29,527 bases of DNA from an uncultured Lachnospiraceae bacterium (GCA_910587905.1 CAJUOF010000205.1:1-29527), one strand, 5' to 3'. Counted from the first letter of the stretch, positions 8,105 to 15,900 are shown. Numbers and translations are program-made. Notes: a model not told the origin generated them from the sequence alone.

Positions 8105-9358
8105 TTGGCAGAGTACAGGCGTTTTATCTCATATATATATGCCTATGAAGGCGATATGAAGACAAAGAATGTGGGATTTGCCAAAATTGAGGCCAGGAAT
8201 GGCCAGTGCCGGATTAGCATCAGTATCAGGGGCGCATATGAATACAGCGGCCGAGAACTGACCCTCTACGGCTATGGATATCAGGATGAGGAATGTTTGT
8301 TGGTTCCTCTGGGGCGGATTCCCGTAAAAAACGGAATGGGAGAAGCAGTATTTGGAAAACAGGAGGATAATCTTGGCGGAAGCGGTTACGGCTTGGACTT
8401 TTTGAAAGGCTTATACTTGCGGAATAAAGGCTCTGTGCAAAAGGCATATCTGACTACTTGGGACGATACCGTCATACATATCACGGCCTTGCGGGATGCC
8501 CGGATCGCTGGAGAAGGTCCTGCTCTGAAGGCAGCGTCGCTGGTACAGGCAAAGGAGCCGAAGCCGCTGACCGGAATGGAGGTGTTTCGCCAGACCGAAG
8601 GGACGGCGAAGGCGGAGCCTGTGAGCATAGAGCTGGTGGATGTGGAGACCTTGAAAGCAAAGCTTCAGGAAACAGAATCACTGGCGAAGAGGATGGAGCT
8701 GGGGTCAAAAGTAGGCTCAAAGACGGAAGCGGAAACAGAAGGGAAAGCAGGGCCAAAGGCGGGACCGGAAACAGAAGGGAAAGCAGAAGCAAAGGCGGAA
8801 CCGAAAGCAGAAGTGGAGCCGGAAATAAAAGAGAAAACGAAAGTGGAATGGAATGATCAAGGAAAGGCAGAACCAAAAGCAGAGCAGATATCCAAAATAG
8901 AACCAGAATCGGAGCCGAGTTCGAAAGAGGAGCCTGCCGCCACTGTAGGGCGTATGCCGGATCATTTCTATTTCCGTGAGGGCTTTACGGAACTTCCTCT
9001 CTGGGAATGTCTGAAAAAGATTTTGCCCAGGAAGCGAATTTTGGCGGAGGAGGGCTGGGAGGTTTTGCAGATCCACATTCAGGATCTTGGACGATTGCCC
9101 AGAGAAAACTGGCCTTATGGAAACAATAGCTTCGTCCTCCACGGATATTTTCAGTATCAGTATTTGATCCTGGCCAGAAGAAAAAGGACACAGACGAAGC
9201 GGTTTCAATCAGGATATCAATATATTTTGGGAGTGCCTGGAATCTTCAAGCCTCAGGAGAAATTTATGGCTTCCATGTTTGGCCTTCCGGAGTTTAAACG
9301 GGCCTTGGGAAACCGGAATGAAGATTTTGGATTTTGGTGCGGCTCCGTGCAGATGTAA
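8105..9358 (+). CDS. DUF6128-type protein of unknown function
   Basis: A 417-residue protein beginning at a TTG (8105) 9 bases after AAGGAG. The N-terminal part (1-130; YRRFISYIYAYEGDMK, NVGFAKIEARNGQCRI) and the C-terminal part (about 315-415; LGRLPRENW, NNSFVLHGYFQYQYLI, ILGVPGIFKPQEKFMASMFG) are what I recognise from Lachnospiraceae proteins carrying DUF6128. They are joined by a low-complexity Lys/Glu/Ala/Pro linker at about 200-275. In this linker a 20-base unit recurs 36 bases apart (8731-8750 and 8767-8786). No signal peptide or membrane segment is visible. Upstream lies a possible SigE promoter, and downstream are yyaC and a LysM protein, so a sporulation role is a guess from context. 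The biochemical function is unknown. Confidence 0.75.
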   Translation: MAEYRRFISYIYAYEGDMKTKNVGFAKIEARNGQCRISISIRGAYEYSGRELTLYGYGYQDEECLLVPLGRIPVKNGMGEAVFGKQEDNLGGSGYGLDFLKGLYLRNKGSVQKAYLTTWDDTVIHITALRDARIAGEGPALKAASLVQAKEPKPLTGMEVFRQTEGTAKAEPVSIELVDVETLKAKLQETESLAKRMELGSKVGSKTEAETEGKAGPKAGPETEGKAEAKAEPKAEVEPEIKEKTKVEWNDQGKAEPKAEQISKIEPESEPSSKEEPAATVGRMPDHFYFREGFTELPLWECLKKILPRKRILAEEGWEVLQIHIQDLGRLPRENWPYGNNSFVLHGYFQYQYLILARRKRTQTKRFQSGYQYILGVPGIFKPQEKFMASMFGLPEFKRALGNRNEDFGFWCGSVQM

Positions 9359-9512
9359 GGGATGGAACCATCAAAGGGATTGCATTGGATTTATGAGATG
9401 ATGTGTTTGATCGGATTGTGGTTTAGATATGAAAAAAATGGGAAATACTCCGGATAAAAGGAATTGCCCTAGGAGAGGAGGTCCTCCCTGAGAGGGGCGA
9501 GATGGTGGTCAT

Positions 9513-10118
9513 ATGAATAGACAGATTTATTACCATAAAGCCGGAAAATGGTTCTCACCGGAATTATTCGGAGGCCAGTTTAAAAAGCTGGTGGCAGAAG
9601 TGAGAAAAAGTACAAAGAAAGAACGGGTGTTGTTCCTTTGCATAGGGAGTGACCGATCCACAGGAGACAGTCTTGGACCTTTGGTGGGCTACAAGCTGCA
9701 GAGAACGAAAGGAGAAGAGTACCGGGTATTCGGCACATTGATGCAGCCCATCCATGCAGTAAATTTAAAGGAAACCATGGAGATGATCGGACAGTATTAT
9801 CGGGATTACGTCATCGTGGCTGTCGATGCATCGGTAGGCAGATATGAGCATGTGGGTTATATTACGCTGGGACGCGGCGCCATTCGGCCGGGGTTAGGAG
9901 TCAGCAAAAATTTGATGTCTGTGGGAGACATTTTTATCACGGGAATTGTGGGATACGGGGGCAATTTTGAACCTCTCTTGCAGAATACCCGACTTTCCGT
10001 GGTGATGGAGCTGGCAGATTGTATCTGTGCAGGGATTGGCTGCGTCGGGTCTTCAGATGCAGAAAGGGACATGGATTATGGAAATACCCAGAAATATCAG
10101 GCAGATTGGGGATATTGA
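9513..10118 (+). CDS. yyaC: Spore protease YyaC (DUF1256, GPR-related)
   Basis: A 201-residue protein matching the YyaC family: FLCIGSDRSTGDSLGPLVG (about 41-59), FGTLMQPIHAVNL, VIVAVDASVGR, GYITLGRGAIRPGLGVSK and VGDIFITGIVGYGG. These motifs are shared with the fold of GPR, the germination protease that degrades small acid-soluble spore proteins, and YyaC is conserved in spore formers. The acidic residues of the GSDRSTGD loop and VDAS are retained. The ATG at 9513 has only a weak ribosome binding site (GGTGG close by). The last 41 bases overlap the next gene in another frame, which indicates co-transcription. A small palindrome, GGAGG-T-CCTCC, lies about 30 bases upstream and might limit translation. 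Confidence 0.88.
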   Translation: MNRQIYYHKAGKWFSPELFGGQFKKLVAEVRKSTKKERVLFLCIGSDRSTGDSLGPLVGYKLQRTKGEEYRVFGTLMQPIHAVNLKETMEMIGQYYRDYVIVAVDASVGRYEHVGYITLGRGAIRPGLGVSKNLMSVGDIFITGIVGYGGNFEPLLQNTRLSVVMELADCICAGIGCVGSSDAERDMDYGNTQKYQADWGY

Positions 10119-11349
10119 CAAAGAACTGGGCCTGTATTTGGAAGATTATGTGGCAACCTTTATCGAAAAAATGAGAAGGAAGAACGAAACCTGTGTCGGC
10201 ATTCTCCTCGGCAGGCAGGAAAAAGGACAGGACATTCCCTGCCTGTTTGTCCGGGGAGCCATCGTGGCAAGGGATTATGAGGTAGATGACGGGCGGGTGA
10301 TCATGACAGCGTCCGCCTGGAACGATGTCTACGAACAGGCAGAAAAGTGTTTCAAGGAGGTGGAGATTTGCGGCTGGTTTTTATGCAGCAGTGACAGCCG
10401 GATGACAGATATTTACAATTTACAAAAGAGCCACAGTGAAAATTTTAGAAGCCCTCATCAGGTGCTTTTGGTTTACGATGGAAATCGAGAGGAGGAAACG
10501 GTCTATCGGTTCGATACCCAGGGAGGACATCGACTTCAAGGGTACTACATATATTACGAGCGGAACGAACAGATGCAGGAATATATGATTTCCAGGGAAC
10601 CGGTGAGAAAGACAGAATTTACTGCCCTGCAGCCGGCGAGAGGTGTTTCCGACGAAGCCACCAGACAATTTCGAAGCATTATGGACGGAAAGCAGGAGAA
10701 GGAACCGCAGACGGCAGGGGGAAATACCATATCGAAAGCGCTTCGGACGGTCAGTGTGGCGGCCCTTCTTTGTGGTGCAGGTTTTGGTCTGGCGGCCTGG
10801 TACAAATATGACGGTATGCAGGGGATCAAGGAGGTGGCTTCTGTGATTACTGGAAAAGACCAGACAGAGACTGGAGCTGTTTTGGCGGAGGGGGGACAGG
10901 CGGAGACCGGACAAGCCCTGGTAAGGGAGGTGGCCGGGGAAGTGAAACCGACCGAAAAGCCCCAGGAAGATGCCGGAGCGCAGGCAGTACCTTCTGAAAC
11001 CACTTCCACAGAAGGCATTGTTCCCACGGAGACGACCACCCCCGGGGAGACAGAGAATCCAGGGCAGACGGCCTCGCCCGTCGAAGCCTCCGAAGAGACA
11101 CCGCCGGCACAAACCCAGGCGGAGACAAAACCTGATGTGACAGAGCAGACAGAGAGTGCGGCACCTGTCGGGGCAGATGTGGCTTACCAGGAATATGTGG
11201 TAAAAAGCGGTGACACCCTCTCCCTGATCTGCAAAGAACATTACGGCAGAGGAACACCGGCCCTGGTGGCAGAGGTATGTAAGTTTAACGGCATGGCAAA
11301 CGCCAATCTGATCTACGAGGGACAGGTGTTAAAGCTGCCGGAGGAATGA
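10078..11349 (+). CDS. Membrane protein with degenerate MPN/JAB-like N domain and C-terminal LysM
   Basis: A 423-residue protein. Residues 20-135 resemble an MPN/JAB fold by sequence pattern: VGILLGR, a GAIVARD strand, an AWNDVYEQAEKCF helix, ICGWFLCSSDSRMTD and SPHQVLLVYD. The HxH metal ligands expected after GW are absent. A single membrane segment (about 222-241, VSVAALLCGAGFGLAAW) follows a basic stretch. Next comes a Pro/Thr/Glu linker of roughly 125 residues and then one LysM domain (about 373-421, YVVKSGDTLSLICKEHYGRG to IYEGQVLKLP). The topology suggests the N domain is inside and LysM is outside, bound to peptidoglycan or spore cortex. ATG at 10078 is chosen because AGAAAGGG ends 9 bases before it; it overlaps yyaC by 41 bases. 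The MPN call is by pattern only; LysM is firm. Confidence 0.8.
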   Translation: MEIPRNIRQIGDIDKELGLYLEDYVATFIEKMRRKNETCVGILLGRQEKGQDIPCLFVRGAIVARDYEVDDGRVIMTASAWNDVYEQAEKCFKEVEICGWFLCSSDSRMTDIYNLQKSHSENFRSPHQVLLVYDGNREEETVYRFDTQGGHRLQGYYIYYERNEQMQEYMISREPVRKTEFTALQPARGVSDEATRQFRSIMDGKQEKEPQTAGGNTISKALRTVSVAALLCGAGFGLAAWYKYDGMQGIKEVASVITGKDQTETGAVLAEGGQAETGQALVREVAGEVKPTEKPQEDAGAQAVPSETTSTEGIVPTETTTPGETENPGQTASPVEASEETPPAQTQAETKPDVTEQTESAAPVGADVAYQEYVVKSGDTLSLICKEHYGRGTPALVAEVCKFNGMANANLIYEGQVLKLPEE

Positions 11350-11385
11350 GAAATTTTTCAGCTTTTTGATCTGGGCTTGCTTTTA

Positions 11386-11423
11386 CCGGAAGGGAAGGTA
11401 ATACGATCTGCCTACCCTTTCGG
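11386..11423. repeat. 13-bp imperfect inverted repeat after the LysM gene
   Basis: CCGGAAGGGAAGG (11386-11398) and CCTACCCTTTCGG (11411-11423) pair with one G-T wobble and one A-A mismatch around a 12-base loop. It lies 37 bases after the LysM stop. There is no T tract on either strand, so it may be a 3'-end stabiliser rather than a classical terminator. Confidence 0.5.
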
Positions 11424-11438
11424 GGCCCGAAAATATGC

Positions 11439-11467
11439 TTGTCAGAAAAAAACACACCTGCTATAAT
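11439..11467 (+). promoter_or_regulatory. Strong SigA-type promoter of the PDDEXK-family gene
   Basis: TTGTCA (11439-11444), 17 bases, then a perfect TATAAT (11462-11467). The expected start is near 11474, with AGGAGG at 11499-11504, 7 bases before the ATG at 11512. Confidence 0.75.
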
Positions 11468-11511
11468 AAATCCAGACAGAATATTCTCCGGGATAAAAAG
11501 GAGGATATGAC

Positions 11512-12406
11512 ATGAGAAAACCGTTTCAGGAATTGAATTTAAAAGACGCTTTTTTGTTTGGCGCAGCCCTGCAAGACGAAGAAATCTGCCGCCTGATCCT
11601 GGAAATTCTTCTGGGTGAGCTGGTGGGACGGGTGAAAGTCCGGGCGGAGGAAACGTTGATGTTCAGTTCGGATTACAGAAGCCTGCGGCTGGACATCTAC
11701 GCTGGGGATGAGATGCAGGTGGGGTACAATCTGGAGATGCAGAATGAGGACGAGCATAATCTTCCGAAAAGGAGCCGCTTTCATCAGGCGGAGATGGATG
11801 CCACCTCGCTCAAGCCCGGGGAAAGCTTTTCGCAGCTAAAACCCAGCTACGTGATCTTCATCTGTACGTTTGATCCTTTTTCTCAGGGCCTCTATCGGTA
11901 TACCTTTGAGAATCAATGCCTGGAAAGGGACTTTCCTTTGGGGGACGGTACGAAAAAAATCTTTTTGAATACCAGAGGGCGGGACGTGGCGGATGTGCCG
12001 GAGCTTTTGGTATTATGTAGAGCATACGACGGATCAGCTCGCAAAAGAGAGCGGAGAGTCTAGAATCAGTGTGATTCATGAGCGGATTGCTGGTTTGAAG
12101 CGGAGCCGGAGATGGGAGGGACGATACATGTTGCTGGGAGAGTATATTGATCGGGAAGTGAGAAGAGAAGTGAAGGAAGCCCGGGAAGCAATGAAACAGG
12201 AAGTGGCAGAAGCAATAAAACAAGAGGTCACGGAATCGGTGACAAAAGAAGTTACAGAATCGGTGACGAAAGAGGCCACAGAGGCGGCAACGCAGAGGCT
12301 TTTGAGGTTGATTAATGCAATGCTTGCGGACGGTAGGGCAGAGGAAGTGCCACGTTTATCGGAGAAGCCGGAGTTTTTAGAAGAGATGTTGAAAAATTAT
12401 CAATGA
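11512..12406 (+). pseudogene. PD-(D/E)XK nuclease-family transposase-like gene, frameshifted
   Basis: Two overlapping frames together make one family member. The first (11512-12063) opens with KPFQELNLKDAFLFGAALQD and contains the nuclease core LRLDIYAGDEMQVGYNLEMQN, HQAEMDA and YVIFICTFDPF. The second frame (in frame from 11993, stop at 12406) continues YYVEHTTDQLAKESGE, HERIAGLK and a coiled, Glu/Lys/Val-rich C-terminus with repeats such as KQEVTESVTKEV. The sense switches near 12003-12012 (TTTT at 12005-12008, then GG): removing one base there restores ELLYYVEHTTD. So one base appears inserted and the encoded product is truncated at 183 residues with a wrong tail. The family is common as many copies in Lachnospiraceae. 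The promoter and ribosome binding site are intact. A sequencing error or programmed frameshift cannot be excluded. Confidence 0.8.
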
Positions 12407-12561
12407 TAGACCCATCTGAAATCAAATCTGTTTGAAATCTGGGATTGTCGGAGTGGCAATTCATCAGTATTGATCCATGTGGAACAGTTATGTCCGGAGA
12501 AATTCTGTCTTTTTTATCATGAGATTTTATTTTTAATTAAGAAGTATATTGGGGAAAGGAG

Positions 12562-12590
12562 TTGAATTCGGCAGTTCTTTTGCGTATAAT
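12562..12590 (+). promoter_or_regulatory. SigA-type promoter of the DUF5711 gene
   Basis: TTGAAT (12562-12567), 17 bases, TATAAT (12585-12590). The expected start is near 12597, only about 24 bases before the ATG at 12621. This argues against an upstream in-frame TTG at 12549. The rest of 12407-12561 is AT-rich with no gene seen. Confidence 0.6.
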
Positions 12591-12620
12591 GGGACTTATG
12601 CAAGAGGGAAGGAATCAGAT

Positions 12621-13916
12621 ATGGACAGGAACAAAGACAGAGAGAGAAGGAAACGGAGGCTGCGGGCCGGAGTGATCGACAGTGAGACGGCAGTTCCTAT
12701 GCAGGAGGTTCGGCAAAGTGGATCGGTGACGCCATTTGGGAGATTTCCAGATGAGGAAGAGCAGGAACAGCGCCGGGGAAAGGATCGGAAGAAGCGTCTG
12801 GTCTGGCTGACGGTGGTGGTTTCTGTGGTACTTCTTGCGGTGGCGGGTGTCCTGGGCTATCGTATGTACCGGGAGAATCGTCAGTATGAAGAGGCTGCCG
12901 TCCTTTGGGAAAAGGAATTGGCGGCGGATGCATCCTCCGGTTACGAGGCTTACGGGGAGAATGTGCTCCGGTATACCAGGGACGGGGCTTCCTATCTGAA
13001 TCAAAAAGGGGAGGAGGTATGGAGCCAGCCATACGAAATGAAGTCCCCTTTTGCCGCAGTGAGGGGGGATTATGTGGCTGTTGCGGACCGGAACGGATAT
13101 CATATCTATATCTGTGACAAAACGGGATGTCTGGGGACAGTGACGACGGAACTTCCCATTTCCAAGGTTTCTGTGTCTGCCACCGGAATCACGGTGGCGA
13201 TTTTGGAGGATTCGAAGAGCAACCTCATTGCCTTTTATGACAAGGATGGGAAAAAGCTTCAGGTGGAGGTGCAGACTACACTGGCTGGAAATGGCTATCC
13301 CATAGACCTTTCTATTTCTCCCGATGGGATGCTCCTCATGGTCTCCTATGTGTACCTGGATGAGGGGCTGATGCAGAATCAGGTAGTTTTTTACAACTTT
13401 GACGACGAGGGGCAGAGCGTGAAAGACCGGCTGGTGGGCGGATTCAAAGAATATGAGGATGCCATCGTGGCGAGGGTCTGTTTTTTGGACAATACTCATG
13501 CCTGCGCCTTTGCCCAGGACCGGCTATGTTTCTATTCTCTGGAGCATACGGTACAGCCGGAACTTGCGAAACAGGTGGATATAAATGGTGAGATTGGCAG
13601 CATCTGCTATTCGGATGAGTATGCGGGAGTGGTTGTCTCGGAGAGCGGCGGGCCGAAGAGACTGTTTCTCTACGGTGCAGACGGGAAGGAACTTTTTTCG
13701 GAAGAGATTCCCGGGGAATATGAGCATGTGGAGGTTTCCGGTTCTCAGGTTTTGCTGTACCGGGAGGCCCAGTGCCGGATTTACAATGTTTCCGGGAAGC
13801 TTAAGTATGAGGGGACGCTTCCGGGAGGCACGGACAAGCTGGTTGGTCTTGGGGAGCGGCGCTACGTGCAGATCGGTTCCAAGACCATGAGAGAACTGGA
13901 GCTAAGGAAACGCTGA
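12621..13916 (+). CDS. DUF5711-family membrane-anchored protein
   Basis: A 431-residue protein. A highly charged N-terminus (DRNKDRERRKRRLRAG) precedes one membrane segment (RLVWLTVVVSVVLLAVAGVLGYRMY, about residues 70-93). The extracytoplasmic part carries repeated beta-strand units that look like a propeller (ENVLRYTRDGASYLNQKGEEVW, YVAVADRNGYHIYI, LSISPDGMLLMVSYVYL, CFLDNTHACAFAQD). This matches DUF5711 proteins of Lachnospiraceae; function is unknown. The ATG at 12621 is chosen for AAGGA at 12609-12613 and the promoter just upstream. The last four codons and the TGA stop are supplied by the left end of the palindromic element at 13906. The HAD gene follows. Confidence 0.75.
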   Translation: MDRNKDRERRKRRLRAGVIDSETAVPMQEVRQSGSVTPFGRFPDEEEQEQRRGKDRKKRLVWLTVVVSVVLLAVAGVLGYRMYRENRQYEEAAVLWEKELAADASSGYEAYGENVLRYTRDGASYLNQKGEEVWSQPYEMKSPFAAVRGDYVAVADRNGYHIYICDKTGCLGTVTTELPISKVSVSATGITVAILEDSKSNLIAFYDKDGKKLQVEVQTTLAGNGYPIDLSISPDGMLLMVSYVYLDEGLMQNQVVFYNFDDEGQSVKDRLVGGFKEYEDAIVARVCFLDNTHACAFAQDRLCFYSLEHTVQPELAKQVDINGEIGSICYSDEYAGVVVSESGGPKRLFLYGADGKELFSEEIPGEYEHVEVSGSQVLLYREAQCRIYNVSGKLKYEGTLPGGTDKLVGLGERRYVQIGSKTMRELELRKR

Positions 13917-14025
13917 TTAAATCACAGTTTCCTTAGCGCCTCTGGCAGAGGCATACGGATTTGCAAAGGAATATGCCGCTTTGCGGTGCAAATCCGGTGC
14001 GGGAAACGCTTTAATCAGCGTTTCC
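13906..14025. mobile_element. 120-bp MITE-like palindromic element with 16-bp terminal inverted repeats
   Basis: The ends GGAAACGCTGATTAAA (13906-13921) and TTTAATCAGCGTTTCC (14010-14025) are a perfect 16-bp inverted repeat. CTAA flanks both sides (13902-13905 and 14026-14029), as a 4-bp target duplication would. Inside are more perfect hairpins: GCCTCT/AGAGGC (13938-13952), CGGATTTGCA/TGCAAATCCG (13956-13996, with CCGC/GCGG at its tip), and GGGAAACGCT/AGCGTTTCCC (14001-14026). It encodes nothing. Ends starting GGAA, 16-bp repeats and a YTAR duplication resemble the IS5 group, so an IS5-type transposase could have moved it; no transposase is in the window. Caveat: GCTAAGGAAAC (13901-13911) also pairs with GTTTCCTTAGC (13927-13937), so the left CTAA may belong to the element. 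Confidence 0.65.
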
Positions 14026-14065
14026 CTAAATGACGGAAGAAGGCCGAGAAAGGAAACAGAGAACG

Positions 14066-14908
14066 ATGGAAAGAGACATCAGGCTGATCGCGCTGGATCT
14101 GGACGGCACCCTTTTGACCACGGACAAGAGACTGACGGAGCGCTCCGTCCGGACACTTTCGGAGGCGGCGGGGAGAGGCATCCGGATCGTTCCGGCCACG
14201 GGAAGGAGCCTGACGGGGCTTTCTTCAAAGATACGGGAACTGCCCTTTATCCGTTACGCCATCACGGTGAACGGGGCGGCCGTCTGGGACATGGGGCGGC
14301 AGGAGCCCATCGTGAGGCAGGCGTTTTCGACGGAGCGGGCGGTGGAACTCTGGGAGTTTATCGCCAGGTATCACGCCGTGCGGGACGTCTGTATCGACGG
14401 GATCGCCCGGATGGAGCCGGAGTATTATAATAAGGTAGAGACGTTTATGCCGGACGAGCCCCGGCGCATGCTGATCCGTTCCACCAGGACGCCCACGGAG
14501 GGACTCGGGGAGCTGGTGGCCGACGGGAGCCTGACCGTGGAAAAGTTCAATTTGTTTTTCCGAGAGGATGCGGAGGCCGTGCGGCAGCAGGCCAGGCGGG
14601 ATCTTGCGCAGTTTGACGGGCTCTCGGTGACCTCCTCCCTGGGAAACAATCTGGAGATCAACCATGCGGATGCCACCAAGGGAAGGGGACTTCTCGCACT
14701 GGCGGCCCACCTGGGGCTCTCGCCGGAGCAGACCATGGCCTTCGGGGACGGGGAGAACGACGTCTCCATGCTGCGGGCTGCGGGCCTTGGAGTGGCCATG
14801 GGGAACGCGTCGGAGGAGGTCAAGGCAGCCGCCGATCTGGTGACCCTCGGCAACGACGAGGACGGCGTGGCGTATGGGATTGAAAAATATGTGTTGACAG
14901 GCAGGTAG
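14066..14908 (+). CDS. Cof-type HAD-IIB family phosphatase
   Basis: A 280-residue cytoplasmic hydrolase. Motif I is DLDGTLL with the two catalytic Asp at about 11 and 13. Motif II is VPATGRS, the lysine motif lies near LTVEKFNLFF, and motif IV is MAFGDGENDVSML. A C2-type cap lies between motifs II and III. Cof-type enzymes dephosphorylate sugar phosphates, flavin or cofactor phosphates; the substrate cannot be read from sequence. The ATG at 14066 is preferred, with AAAGGA at 14049-14054. An ATG at 14030 is in frame but its upstream sequence is the palindromic element with no ribosome binding site. Probably co-transcribed with the CvpA-like gene 5 bases downstream. Confidence 0.88.
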   Translation: MERDIRLIALDLDGTLLTTDKRLTERSVRTLSEAAGRGIRIVPATGRSLTGLSSKIRELPFIRYAITVNGAAVWDMGRQEPIVRQAFSTERAVELWEFIARYHAVRDVCIDGIARMEPEYYNKVETFMPDEPRRMLIRSTRTPTEGLGELVADGSLTVEKFNLFFREDAEAVRQQARRDLAQFDGLSVTSSLGNNLEINHADATKGRGLLALAAHLGLSPEQTMAFGDGENDVSMLRAAGLGVAMGNASEEVKAAADLVTLGNDEDGVAYGIEKYVLTGR

Positions 14909-14913
14909 ACATC

Positions 14914-15828
14914 ATGGGGATCAATTTTGTTTTTATTTGTGCGATCGGCATCATCATCGTGAACATTGTGGCGGGGGCGGCCAGGGGCTTTTTGAAGAGC
15001 AGTCTCTCTCTGGCGGCGCTCCTCGTGGCCGGGATCGTGGTTTCGGCGTTAAATCCGTTTGTGACCGGGCTCCTTAAGCGGAACACCGGGCTGGACGAAT
15101 GGATCGCAGGCAAGGTGGGTTCGGCCATCGAGGCCCGGCTTGACTCGGCGGTGGCGGAGCGGCTGGGCGGCGGCGTGGCCCGGGAGGAGGGCGGCAGCGT
15201 CACCCTGGAGCAGGACGTGACCCTTCCCATGGACCTCACCCTTCCCGACGGGACGACGATCCCGGCCGGTACCAGGATTCCGGCGGGTACGACGGTCCCT
15301 GCGGAGCTTTTTGGCGGGGAACAGGTGAGGGAACAGGTGAAAGAGCATGTGGACACGGGGCTCTCCGCCGCCGATCAGGCGAGGGTCATCGACATGCTTC
15401 CGCTGCCGCAGAGCCTTAAGGACACCCTTGCGGAGAACAACAACAGCGCCGTTTACGAGCAGTTTGGCGTCGACCGCTTTACGGACTATATCGGAAGCTT
15501 CGTGGGGAATGTGTGCCTGAACATCATCGGCTATCTCCTCACCTTTATGATCGTGTTCTTCGCCCTCCATATTTTGTTTATGGCCTTTAACGTGGTGGAC
15601 CGCCTGCCGGTCATTCACGGCATCAATCACTTCGCCGGGGCGCTCCTGGGGATTTTTAAGGGTTTTCTGGTGTTGGAGATCCTGTTCCTTCTGCTGGTCC
15701 CCTTCTCCGCGACGGAATTCGGCGTGAAGGTGCTGGCCCAGATCGATGCCAACGGCTTCTTAAGGGCCCTCTACCATGGAAATATTTTGATGAAGCTTTT
15801 GATGGGCGTTGTGGGGCGAATCGTATAG
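14914..15828 (+). CDS. CvpA-like membrane protein with a large extracytoplasmic insertion
   Basis: A 304-residue protein with two N-terminal membrane segments (about 5-22 and 29-47) and two C-terminal ones (about 200-225 and 240-263). The pattern is of the CvpA/colicin V production family (GAARGFLKSSLSLAALL, then FNVVDRLPVIHGINHFAGALLGIFKG). Between the pairs sits an insertion of about 150 residues that normal CvpA proteins lack. It contains a short periodic stretch at about 109-133, built from LPDGTT, IPAGTR and IPAGTT, then VPAEL, and a charged helix (EQVREQVKEHV). The start ATG follows AGGCAGG. The family is linked to membrane or peptidoglycan homeostasis, but its molecular role is unclear. 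Confidence 0.75.
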   Translation: MGINFVFICAIGIIIVNIVAGAARGFLKSSLSLAALLVAGIVVSALNPFVTGLLKRNTGLDEWIAGKVGSAIEARLDSAVAERLGGGVAREEGGSVTLEQDVTLPMDLTLPDGTTIPAGTRIPAGTTVPAELFGGEQVREQVKEHVDTGLSAADQARVIDMLPLPQSLKDTLAENNNSAVYEQFGVDRFTDYIGSFVGNVCLNIIGYLLTFMIVFFALHILFMAFNVVDRLPVIHGINHFAGALLGIFKGFLVLEILFLLLVPFSATEFGVKVLAQIDANGFLRALYHGNILMKLLMGVVGRIV

Positions 15829-15834
15829 TATTCA

Positions 15835-15863
15835 TTGCAAAAGGCGGGAAGGTGTGCTATATT
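15835..15863 (+). promoter_or_regulatory. Promoter of the rfbA-rfbB-rfbD-glmM unit
   Basis: TTGCAA (15835-15840), 17 bases, TATATT (15858-15863) with an upstream TGC (extended -10). The expected start is near 15870, giving a leader of about 110 bases. Confidence 0.65.
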
Positions 15864-15873
15864 ACCAGTATAT

Positions 15874-15900
15874 GGGCTTTTCGGAAGGCCTTGGTTTTTT
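15874..15900 (+). terminator. Weak terminator-like hairpin in the rfbA leader
   Basis: GGGCTT (15874-15879) can pair with AAGGCC/T (15885-15891) with one bulge, followed by TTGG and six Ts (15895-15900). It lies right after the predicted rfbA transcription start, so it may be the end of the cvpA transcript or a leader attenuator. The stem is short. Confidence 0.3.

Noticed and set aside
12190..12290. Short direct repeats that could suggest a CRISPR or tandem array
   Set aside because: They encode the coiled-coil repeats of the PDDEXK-family protein (KEVTESVT units) and have no spacers of constant length.
13981..14430. 149-codon open frame starting in the palindromic element and entering the HAD gene
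   Set aside because: It is out of frame with the clear HAD phosphatase, has a biased Arg/Gly composition and no ribosome binding site.
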